The notes below the pieces were generated by a model, which was not told the DNA's origin, ran no database searches, and saw only the letters and a list, made by a program, of their open reading frames with translations. Source: a bacterium (lineage in GTDB: Bacteria > Bacillota_I > Bacilli_A > RF39 > UBA660). From it: a stretch of 6,859 bases of DNA. Each line of letters opens with the position of its first letter. Within the stretch, counting starts at the first letter, position 1. The stretch lies in the NCBI GenBank assembly GCA_004560915.1, contig SFTR01000058.1, positions 1 to 6,859 of the forward strand, read 5' to 3'. The position numbers and the translations under genes are program-made. Shown here piece after piece: positions 1 to 5,280 of the stretch.

Positions 1-288
1 CATTGTCACTTCAAAGATGACTTTGATTTTAGTATATTTAAAGATAAAATATTTTGTCTTCACTTACATGATAACTTTGGAGAGATTGATGATCATTTAA
101 TACCATATGATGGAACACTAGACTATACTAAAGTTATTAATGGATTAAAAGAAGCAAACTACAAAGGATATACAACTCTAGAAGTTTGTTATAGAAAATA
201 TTATAAAGAAAAAATTGATATAAATGAATTTTATAATAAAACTTGCGAAGCTGGAGAAAAATTAGATAAATTATTAAAGGAGGAATAA
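1..288 (+). CDS. Sugar phosphate isomerase/epimerase, C-terminal part (5' truncated)
   Basis: The first reading frame is open from base 1 to a TAA at 286-288 and gives the last 95 residues of a protein. The stretch [19 protein letters not shown] (about residues 20-38) followed by [23 protein letters not shown] is the typical end of the xylose-isomerase-like TIM-barrel family (AP endonuclease 2 superfamily). There, the His/Asp of HLHDN and the His of DDHLIP bind metal, and the final strand carries the glutamate in 'TLEV'. Such proteins isomerise or epimerise sugars or sugar phosphates in the cytoplasm; the exact substrate cannot be read from this fragment. The gpmA ribosome binding site lies inside its last codons, so the two genes are almost certainly one transcript. 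The start is outside the window. Confidence 0.85.
   Translation, partial: HCHFKDDFDFSIFKDKIFCLHLHDNFGEIDDHLIPYDGTLDYTKVINGLKEANYKGYTTLEVCYRKYYKEKIDINEFYNKTCEAGEKLDKLLKEE
276..283 (+). promoter_or_regulatory. Ribosome binding site of gpmA, inside the end of the upstream gene
   Basis: AAAGGAGG is a near-perfect anti-SD match 7 nt before the gpmA ATG at 291. It is made of the last Leu-Lys-Glu-Glu codons of the preceding epimerase gene, so the two genes are translationally packed although the frames do not overlap. Confidence 0.85.
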
Positions 289-290
289 AA

Positions 291-974
291 ATGAAATTAG
301 TATTATTAAGACATGGAGAAAGTGTTTGGAATAAAGAAAATAGATTTACTGGATGGACAGATGTAGATTTATCAGAAAATGGAGTTAAAGAAGCAGAAAA
401 CGCAGGAAAACTTTTAAAAGAAAAAGGTTATACTTTTGATGTTTCTTTTACATCAGTATTAAAAAGAGCTAACAAGACACTAGAAATAGTATTAAAAGAA
501 ATGAATCTTGATATTCCGGTACATTATAGTTATAGATTAAATGAAAGACATTATGGAGCACTTCAAGGATTAAATAAAGATGAAATGAGAAAGAAATTTG
601 GAGAAGAACAAGTACATATATGGAGACGTAGTTATGATGTAAGACCACCTGAACTTACTAAAGAAGATGAAAGATACCCAGGAAACGATCCGAAATATAA
701 AGATTTAACTCCAGAAGAACTACCTCTTACAGAGTGTTTAAAAGATACTTTAGAAAGAGTACTACCATATTATAATAATGAAATTAAGAAACATTTAGAA
801 AATAAAGAAAATGTTTTAGTAGTAGCTCACGGTAACAGCCTTAGAAGTATAATTAAATACTTAGAAAACATTAGTGATGCAGATATTATGAGCGTTGAAA
901 TACCTACTGGAGTACCATACGTTTATGAACTAGATGATAATTTAAATATAAAAGAAAAATATTTCTTAAAATAA
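291..974 (+). CDS. gpmA: 2,3-bisphosphoglycerate-dependent phosphoglycerate mutase
   Basis: This cytoplasmic glycolytic and gluconeogenic enzyme interconverts 3- and 2-phosphoglycerate through a phosphohistidine. The 227-residue protein follows the E. coli GpmA pattern almost block by block. The RHGE signature has the phospho-acceptor His8 (residues 7-10), followed by [31 protein letters not shown] holds Glu85, Arg86 and His87, and RYPGNDPKY lies near 128-136. The second catalytic histidine is His180 in AHGNSLR, and the substrate-site IPTGVP is at 204-209. It is about 20 residues shorter than the E. coli enzyme because the flexible C-terminal tail is missing, as is usual for the ~228-residue form. 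The start is fixed by AAAGGAGG 7 nt upstream. It is the last gene of the unit that includes the sugar isomerase; no convincing terminator follows it. Confidence 0.97.
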   Translation: MKLVLLRHGESVWNKENRFTGWTDVDLSENGVKEAENAGKLLKEKGYTFDVSFTSVLKRANKTLEIVLKEMNLDIPVHYSYRLNERHYGALQGLNKDEMRKKFGEEQVHIWRRSYDVRPPELTKEDERYPGNDPKYKDLTPEELPLTECLKDTLERVLPYYNNEIKKHLENKENVLVVAHGNSLRSIIKYLENISDADIMSVEIPTGVPYVYELDDNLNIKEKYFLK

Positions 975-975
975 A

Positions 976-1004
976 TAGACAACTACGTGTTTATAACTTA
1001 TAAT
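976..1004 (+). promoter_or_regulatory. Sigma-A-type promoter of the SPFH gene
   Basis: TAGACA (976-981, 5 of 6 matches to TTGACA) and a perfect TATAAT (999-1004) are separated by exactly 17 nt. Transcription would begin near 1011, only about a dozen bases before the ATG at 1024. The leader would be little more than the AAGGAGGG ribosome binding site. Confidence 0.75.
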
Positions 1005-1023
1005 AAAACACTAAGGAGGGTTT

Positions 1024-1794
1024 ATGAAGTATATAAATAAAACAAATACAAAGAAATATGTTATTTATGGAGTTATAGCATTATTCCTAGTTATAACTAT
1101 ATTATGTAGTTTCCAAACTATTAAGTCAGGTGAAGTAGGTCTAAAAGTAAGATTTGGTAAAATAGTAAATACTCAATTAAATGAAGGATTTAATCTTAAA
1201 ATACCATATGTAGAACAAATAGTTAAAGTAAATATTAAAGTTCAAAAAGTTGAATTAAGTACAGAAAGTTCTAGTAAAGACTTACAAACTATTGAAACAA
1301 CTTTAGCAGTAAACTATAGAATCAATAGTGATAAAGCAACTCATCTTTATAGAACAGTAGGTAATAACTATGAAAGCACTATATTAGAACCTGCTATTAA
1401 AGAGAGTATTAAAGCTACTATTGCTAAGTATACAGCAGCAGAAGTAATCACTGAAAGAGCAAATGTATCTAAAAATTGTATGGAAGATTTACAATCTAAA
1501 GTAGAGAAGTATGGCATAACAATTGATAACTTCAATATTACTAATCTAAGTTTTAGTGAAGAGTACAGTAAAGCAATCGAAGACAAACAAGTAGCAGAAC
1601 AAAAACTAGAAAAAGCTAAACTAGATGCTGAAAGTAAAATAGTTGAAGCAGAAGCAACTAAGAAAGCAAACGACTTATTAAAACAAAGTTTAACAGACAA
1701 TCTTATAGCTAAAGAATTCATAAATAAATGGGATGGTAAACTTCCATCTACATATGCAGGAAAAGATATATTAAGTATATTCAATTTAAAGTAA
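1024..1794 (+). CDS. Prohibitin-family SPFH/Band 7 membrane protein
   Basis: The 256-residue protein has a short Lys-rich N-terminus, one hydrophobic transmembrane segment (about 12-30), and then an SPFH/Band 7 domain (about 31-180). The domain shows the prohibitin-like phrases IKSGEVGLKVRFGKI and NEGFNLKIPYVEQ. A charged Ala/Glu/Lys-rich coiled coil (about 180-222) follows, and the tail has the family-typical KWDGKLPST (235-243). SPFH proteins form large ring or cage oligomers on the membrane and scaffold membrane microdomains or proteases; this one should be anchored by its N-terminus with the bulk outside the cytoplasm. No FtsH or NfeD partner is adjacent. AAGGAGGG (1013-1020) sets the start, with very tight spacing to the ATG. 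It is transcribed alone, from its own promoter to its own terminator. Phages also carry such genes, but nothing else here is phage-like. Confidence 0.9.
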   Translation: MKYINKTNTKKYVIYGVIALFLVITILCSFQTIKSGEVGLKVRFGKIVNTQLNEGFNLKIPYVEQIVKVNIKVQKVELSTESSSKDLQTIETTLAVNYRINSDKATHLYRTVGNNYESTILEPAIKESIKATIAKYTAAEVITERANVSKNCMEDLQSKVEKYGITIDNFNITNLSFSEEYSKAIEDKQVAEQKLEKAKLDAESKIVEAEATKKANDLLKQSLTDNLIAKEFINKWDGKLPSTYAGKDILSIFNLK

Positions 1795-1818
1795 GCAACA
1801 AATGTTGCTTTTTCTTTT
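1793..1818 (+). terminator. Intrinsic terminator of the SPFH gene
   Basis: AAGCAAC (1793-1799) pairs with GTTGCTT (1804-1810) around the loop AAAT, and the T-rich run TTTTTCTTTT follows. The 5' arm begins inside the TAA stop codon (1792-1794) of the SPFH gene. Confidence 0.88.
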
Positions 1819-1842
1819 CTAAGCCGCATAAAATGGGTAAAT

Positions 1843-1871
1843 TTGATTAATAATGTTAAAAGTGATATAAT
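1843..1871 (+). promoter_or_regulatory. Extended -10 promoter of the lysozyme-led operon
   Basis: TTGATT (1843-1848), a 17-nt spacer and TATAAT (1866-1871) form the promoter. The TG at 1863-1864 gives an extended -10 (TGATATAAT). The predicted start is near 1878, about 32 nt before the ATG. The promoter comes straight after the SPFH terminator and so defines an independent transcription unit. Confidence 0.82.
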
Positions 1872-1889
1872 AGATGGCACTTGCCCATT

Positions 1890-1897
1890 AAGGAGTG
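1890..1897 (+). promoter_or_regulatory. Ribosome binding site with long spacing, lysozyme-like gene
   Basis: AAGGAGTG is the only SD-like site before the ATG at 1910. It lies 12 nt upstream, 14 nt when counted from the end of AGGAG, with a pure A/T spacer. An in-frame TAA at 1904-1906 excludes any earlier start, so this long-spaced site must serve 1910. Confidence 0.7.
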
Positions 1898-1909
1898 AAT
1901 ATATAATAT

Positions 1910-2476
1910 ATGATATATAAATTATTAATAGCACTTACTTTATTTGGAAGTGTATTTAGTAATAATACTAAAGAAACGACTGAAATAAATCATAGCTACT
2001 TAGATAAACAAATAGAGCTAAGTGTTAAGCATTTCCAAAGTGAACATGAAGACTATAAGAAAGAGAATTATTTTAATGGAGAAAAGATAGATGTCATAGC
2101 AAGTAAAATAGATAGATATCTAAACTCTACATTAAAAGGAAAAGGTAAATTTATTACTGAATATTCTATTTCTGTCGGAATGGATCCTTATTTAGCAGCA
2201 GGAGTAATGTTACAAGAAACTGGTTGCTATTGGAACTGCAGTTATTTAACTAGAGTATGTAATAACGTTGGTGGTAACAAAGGAGCACCTGGATGCAATG
2301 GTGGAAGCTATAGAAGATTTGATACCATCGAAGAAGGAATTAAGTTTGCAATTAATAAACTAAATTCTTATTATCAAAAAGGTTTAACTACTACATACCA
2401 AATTGGACCTAAATACGCAAGTGATCCAAAATGGCCACAAAGGGTTAATAATTACATAAACAAGTTAAAAAAATAA
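1910..2476 (+). CDS. Secreted lysozyme/glucosaminidase-like murein hydrolase
   Basis: The 188-residue precursor starts with a short signal peptide: MIYK, a hydrophobic LLIALTLFGSVF core, and likely cleavage around residues 17-19. A polar linker (about 20-60) leads to a catalytic domain of the lysozyme-like/GH73 type. FITEYSISVGMDPYLAAGVMLQETG (81-105) is the helix pair ending in the likely catalytic Glu103. NNVGGNKG (118-125), RRFDTIEEGI (135-144) and YASDPKWPQRVNNYINKLKK (169-188) match the usual 'N-N-x-G-x-K-G ... FDS.EEGI ... Y.SDP.W..KV' layout. The predicted job is cutting the glycan strand of peptidoglycan outside the cell, for wall turnover. There is no cell-wall-binding or LPxTG anchor, so the mature enzyme is small and probably soluble. 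It has four cysteines (106, 110, 117, 129) around the active site. It is the first gene of a two-gene operon. Lytic transglycosylase versus glucosaminidase activity is not decided by the sequence. Confidence 0.78.
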   Translation: MIYKLLIALTLFGSVFSNNTKETTEINHSYLDKQIELSVKHFQSEHEDYKKENYFNGEKIDVIASKIDRYLNSTLKGKGKFITEYSISVGMDPYLAAGVMLQETGCYWNCSYLTRVCNNVGGNKGAPGCNGGSYRRFDTIEEGIKFAINKLNSYYQKGLTTTYQIGPKYASDPKWPQRVNNYINKLKK

Positions 2477-2500
2477 AGAAAACTAATCAGGGAGTAAAAT

Positions 2501-3139
2501 ATGGATAGAGAAATATACTTACATGCAATAAATTCAGTACCGGATGACTATTATCATCCAGATGAAACTAATAAAACACTTCTTCAAATTCTAAAGAGAA
2601 GAGCTCTTCTTTCATCAAAACTGCAAAGAAGAAGATCTACTGGTGGATTCAATGGTCGTGATTATGTTTCATTATGTGACTATGATAAAAGAAATGATTA
2701 TAAAAGATTTATGGGAAAGTATAATGCATTTCACACATACGTAAGATATTCTTTATCCTTAGCTTTTCCTAAAGATAAATTAGATGTTATAGAACCAAAA
2801 GTATTAAATGGGATATATATTAGAGATTCAAAAGGATATGCTGAAATGGAAAAAATAGGCAAGTCAAAGAGTGAAAGATGCACAGATATGCCAGATGAAG
2901 TACAAGTAAAAGATAAAGTATCACTTGATAACTTATGTGCAACTACATTTCCATTACACTTATTAAAAGGCTATGGTAATTCTTCTATAGATGAACTCTC
3001 ATCAATAATAATGTTTGAAATCGAAGAAATAGATAAATTACTAAGTAGATTTGGATACGATATACCAATATATGATATAGATACTTTTGAAGAATTAACA
3101 AGTACAAGTAAAATTAAAATGATACTTAGAAACAAATAA
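2501..3139 (+). CDS. Uncharacterised protein, possible divergent ADP-ribosyltransferase fold
   Basis: I do not firmly recognise this 212-residue protein. It has no signal peptide or membrane segment, so it should be cytosolic. Three conserved-looking blocks occur in order: YLHAI with His8, then a helix LLQILKRRALLS (27-38); GGFNGRDYVSLCDYDKR (48-64) with Tyr55 and Ser57; and SERCTDMPDEVQVKDKVSLDNL (124-145) with Glu133. The order 'His on the first strand, L..IL..r.LLs helix, YVSL strand, late [D/A]EV.V strand followed by .SL..L' is how ART-superfamily proteins such as DarT/KptA relatives are laid out. That is my inference from motif order only. A Lys/Arg-rich stretch (33-45) could touch nucleic acid. 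The start is set by AGGGAG (2489-2494), 6 nt upstream. It lies 24 nt after the lysozyme-like gene and shares its promoter and terminator. Confidence 0.7.
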   Translation: MDREIYLHAINSVPDDYYHPDETNKTLLQILKRRALLSSKLQRRRSTGGFNGRDYVSLCDYDKRNDYKRFMGKYNAFHTYVRYSLSLAFPKDKLDVIEPKVLNGIYIRDSKGYAEMEKIGKSKSERCTDMPDEVQVKDKVSLDNLCATTFPLHLLKGYGNSSIDELSSIIMFEIEEIDKLLSRFGYDIPIYDIDTFEELTSTSKIKMILRNK

Positions 3140-3159
3140 GCAAGCTTGGTCTTGCTTTT
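3138..3159 (+). terminator. Intrinsic terminator after the two-gene operon
   Basis: AAGCAAG (3138-3144) pairs with CTTGCTT (3151-3157) around the 6-nt loop CTTGGT. The T run is short (TTTT, then A), so termination may be partial. As at 1793, the 5' arm starts within the TAA stop codon. Confidence 0.72.
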
Positions 3160-3171
3160 AAAATGTCAAAA

Positions 3172-3200
3172 TTGACTAAATGTATCATTTATGATATAAT
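3172..3200 (+). promoter_or_regulatory. Extended -10 promoter of the 592-residue protein gene
   Basis: TTGACT (3172-3177), a 17-nt spacer and TATAAT (3195-3200) form the promoter, with TG at 3192-3193 giving the same extended -10 string TGATATAAT as at 1863-1871. The predicted start is near 3207, which leaves a leader of about 17 nt before the ATG at 3224. Confidence 0.85.
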
Positions 3201-3213
3201 ATGCGGAAATAAT

Positions 3214-3219
3214 GGGGGG
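3214..3219 (+). promoter_or_regulatory. G-run ribosome binding site that decides the 3224 start
   Basis: GGGGGG lies 4 nt before the ATG at 3224 and can pair with the CCUCC anti-SD through G-C and G-U pairs. The alternative ATG at 3212, in frame and four codons earlier, would put this run inside the gene. It would also start about 5 nt from the predicted transcription start with no SD at all. Confidence 0.65.
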
Positions 3220-3223
3220 TATT

Positions 3224-5002
3224 ATGGGAAACAAGGATTTTGAAGTATTCATTCCACATGCCAACTGGAAAATGAATAATAAATTAATTGATATATTATA
3301 TGATACTGCTTTAAAATATGGAGACTTTGTATATAGTTTAAGTAGAATATATACAGATATGGAACCTAGAGATGAAATTTTAATAAGTAGAGATTATGAA
3401 TTAAATGATAGTGACGATATTTTATTTAAAAGAACTTGGAATAGGTATGGAGCTAGTACAAGAAAAGGCTTCGTTGCTAACTACGGAGCATTATTCCCAA
3501 AACATACTCAAATATTGCCAATAATAAAATTATCTGATGAAATGTTTGAAGAACTTACAAAAGGTTTAAAACCTGGAACAAAAACTATAGAGTTAGGTAG
3601 ATATCCTATGAAATCAAATTTCTTAACTACAGAAGAGAAAAAAGGAAAAGTACCTACTGGTAAAACATATACTTTACCAATCGAAACACCAGACTTTTGT
3701 ACAAGAATAAATAAAACACAAAGAGTAGAAGAGTATGACTTAAATGGCGAAAAGATAGTAGATGTAGTAAGATACACAAAAGATATACAAAAAGATAAAC
3801 TTCTAAAAGTTAAAGAAACATTTACAGTAAAACCTATAAAGTGGCATGTAGACTGGGAAAACAAATGTTTAATAGCTCCAGAACCATTATTAACAGGAAT
3901 AGCTCTATCAAAAGAAGTTGATATACCTCCTTATGAATACACTTATTTATATGAATATTTAAATGAAACTTTCTTACATGATGCGATATTACAACATATG
4001 AGCGCAAGACAAATCAAAGAAACAGATAACATATATCAAGATGAAATAACTACTCTTATAAATGAAATAAGTGTTTATGCTGAATATTATCATGGAACAG
4101 AAGATGTAAGTATAGTAGTTAGAAAACTAGTCACAAAATATAATAAGGATATACTAGAATTAAAAAATAATACTGGCCTTACATTAGTTACAGAAGATAC
4201 ATTAAGAGTAAATCTTATTAGTGATTTAAATAGAATACTTGATAAATTAAAAAGAAATATGGAATCAAGCAAAGAATACAATAAGATTTTAGATTTCATT
4301 GATAAATGTATAGATGCACTACATGATAAAGAAACTGAATGTAATAGTGAACTATACAAAGATATTTATAGAATAAATAGTGAAATATTTCCAAAGTTAA
4401 CTAGTGATCATAAAAATCAAATTGTTCTAAGAAGAAAAATAATAACTCTATTAGAAGAAGATAAGAAAGACGTAAAAGCATACTTAGAATATATAAATAC
4501 ACTTACTGATGGAATTAACTTAAGATTAGCTCCACCACTACTAGGATATAAAGACTTATCTGGTTATGAAACACACTTTAGAATAAAATTGCATCCTGTA
4601 CTTGAATCTATGGTTTCTTTGTCAAGAAACGAAGAAAAAAGAATAGAAATCGAAGCACGTGAATTTATGCTTAATGAATTATCAAAATTTTCAAGTAATG
4701 AACAATTTATAAGTACAGCTCTTATGCTCATTAATAATGGTAACTACATACATGTTGATAGTAATAATAGATTTATAGATAAACTACTAGATAGTATAAA
4801 TGAAGAAGTTAAGAGTATAAGAATAAGTAGAAGAGATATAGATTTAAAAGGAATATTAAGTGTAGAATTAGAAAACTATGATATATTATCTATATCTAAA
4901 GCACTTTCTAAGATAATGATTAGTCTTCATAAAATAAATTTAGATATTGATGAAGAAAAAGCAAAAGCTAAAAAATTAAATAAATATTTAGTAAAAATTT
5001 AA
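3224..5002 (+). CDS. Uncharacterised 592-residue protein with DUF6273-like domain and helical tail
   Basis: No function can be assigned. No signal peptide or transmembrane segment is visible. Residues 1-115 form a mixed region ending in YGALFPKHTQILPIIKLSDE. Residues 121-255 hold the most family-like part: TIELGRYPMK (121-130), PTGKTYTLP (144-152), EEYDLNGEKIVDVVRY (169-184), VKPIKWHVDWENKCLIAPEPLLTGI (202-226) and YEYLNETFLHDAIL (243-256). This order of 'xxGRYP - TGK.Y. - EY.yNG.k.v.V - V.PI.W.vD....LI....L..GI - YLN..Fl' resembles DUF6273-type proteins common in uncultured gut Bacilli, as I remember them; I could not check. Residues 265-592 are almost entirely charged amphipathic helix, with few prolines and possible coiled coils at 325-385 and 515-590. 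It is transcribed alone with its own promoter. I see no clear terminator before the aspS promoter, so transcripts may run into the T-box. Confidence 0.75.
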   Translation: MGNKDFEVFIPHANWKMNNKLIDILYDTALKYGDFVYSLSRIYTDMEPRDEILISRDYELNDSDDILFKRTWNRYGASTRKGFVANYGALFPKHTQILPIIKLSDEMFEELTKGLKPGTKTIELGRYPMKSNFLTTEEKKGKVPTGKTYTLPIETPDFCTRINKTQRVEEYDLNGEKIVDVVRYTKDIQKDKLLKVKETFTVKPIKWHVDWENKCLIAPEPLLTGIALSKEVDIPPYEYTYLYEYLNETFLHDAILQHMSARQIKETDNIYQDEITTLINEISVYAEYYHGTEDVSIVVRKLVTKYNKDILELKNNTGLTLVTEDTLRVNLISDLNRILDKLKRNMESSKEYNKILDFIDKCIDALHDKETECNSELYKDIYRINSEIFPKLTSDHKNQIVLRRKIITLLEEDKKDVKAYLEYINTLTDGINLRLAPPLLGYKDLSGYETHFRIKLHPVLESMVSLSRNEEKRIEIEAREFMLNELSKFSSNEQFISTALMLINNGNYIHVDSNNRFIDKLLDSINEEVKSIRISRRDIDLKGILSVELENYDILSISKALSKIMISLHKINLDIDEEKAKAKKLNKYLVKI

Positions 5003-5008
5003 AAATTA

Positions 5009-5037
5009 TTGACAAAAGTAGATGAATAAACTATAAT
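5009..5037 (+). promoter_or_regulatory. Perfect-consensus promoter of the aspS T-box leader
   Basis: TTGACA (5009-5014), exactly 17 nt, and TATAAT (5032-5037) match consensus in all 12 positions. Transcription should start near 5044, just before the T-box stem I. A promoter this strong with control by a downstream attenuator fits an aminoacyl-tRNA synthetase operon. Confidence 0.92.
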
Positions 5038-5043
5038 CTACTC

Positions 5044-5259
5044 ATAAGCGATGAAGGAAAGTAGTAATTATTTATTTCCCTTAATAGAGAGTTAGTGGTT
5101 GGTGGAAACTAATAATAGATAAATAATGAAGAAAAAACGTGACAATTTTCCAGAGCAAATAAGCATGTCAGCTATAAAGACTAAAAGATAGAATTCAAAG
5201 AATCTATGAAGTAAGATGGTACAGCGTACAAAAACGCTCTTACGAATAGATTCTTTTTT
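5044..5259 (+). promoter_or_regulatory. T-box riboswitch leader, Asp-specific (GAC specifier)
   Basis: The leader senses uncharged tRNA-Asp and lets transcription continue into aspS. Visible parts in order start with the stem I base GATGAAGG (5050-5057) and AGTA (5060-5063), the loop-E element facing the specifier. The upper stem pairs ATTATTTAT (5067-5075) with ATAAATAAT (5119-5127). AGAGAG (5086-5091) and the distal hairpin TTAGT/ACTAA (5092-5096/5108-5112) follow. The specifier codon GAC (5141-5143) is followed by A. Stem III pairs ATAGA-TTC (5188-5196, one A bulged) with GAATCTAT (5200-5207). The antiterminator pairs GTAAG (5211-5215) with CTTAC (5239-5243) and AGCGT (5223-5227) with ACGCT (5234-5238). 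The T-box bulge TGGTAC (5217-5222) binds the tRNA acceptor end. A terminator with TTTTTT completes it. The T-box sequence is weaker than the usual AGGGTGGNACCGCG. Confidence 0.93.
5197..5259 (+). terminator. T-box regulated terminator of aspS
   Basis: AAAGAATCTAT (5197-5207) is fully complementary to ATAGATTCTTT (5246-5256), and the T run reaches 5259. The hairpin encloses the whole antiterminator helix (5211-5243). Its 5' arm is the same segment that forms the 3' arm of stem III (5188-5207), so stem III and the terminator exclude each other. Confidence 0.82.
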
Positions 5260-5280
5260 ATTTATAAGGAGATGAGTTTT

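Noticed and set aside
987..1011. GTGTTT/AAACAC inverted repeat after gpmA as a terminator
   Set aside because: Only 6 AU-rich pairs with a 13-nt loop and no T run; it overlaps the SPFH promoter, which explains the sequence better.
1368..1934. Minus-strand open frame antisense to the SPFH gene
   Set aside because: It is Ser/Leu/Phe-rich as expected of antisense reading, has no SD, and would span a terminator and promoter of the + strand. The shorter minus-strand frames at 3508-3864, 4090-4359, 5262-5576 and 6042-6503 fail for the same reasons.
1910..3139. Toxin-antitoxin or toxin-immunity pair
   Set aside because: The first gene is an exported wall hydrolase and the second is larger, cytosolic and not antitoxin-like; neither matches a known pair.
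3212..3214. In-frame ATG at 3212 as the start of the 592-residue protein
   Set aside because: It has no SD, lies about 5 nt from the predicted transcription start, and would put the G6 ribosome binding site inside the gene.
1024..5002. Prophage or integrated element (SPFH plus lysozyme-like gene)
   Set aside because: There are no structural, integrase, holin or repressor genes, no attachment repeats, and base composition is like the flanking genes; the hydrolase has a signal peptide rather than an endolysin layout.
5044..5259. Asn specificity of the T-box from the AAC at 5136-5138
   Set aside because: GAC at 5141-5143 fits the specifier position before the 3' base of stem I, and the regulated gene is aspS.
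5272..5274. In-frame ATG at 5272 as the aspS start
   Set aside because: It directly abuts AAGGAG with no spacing; 5281 has the normal 9 nt.
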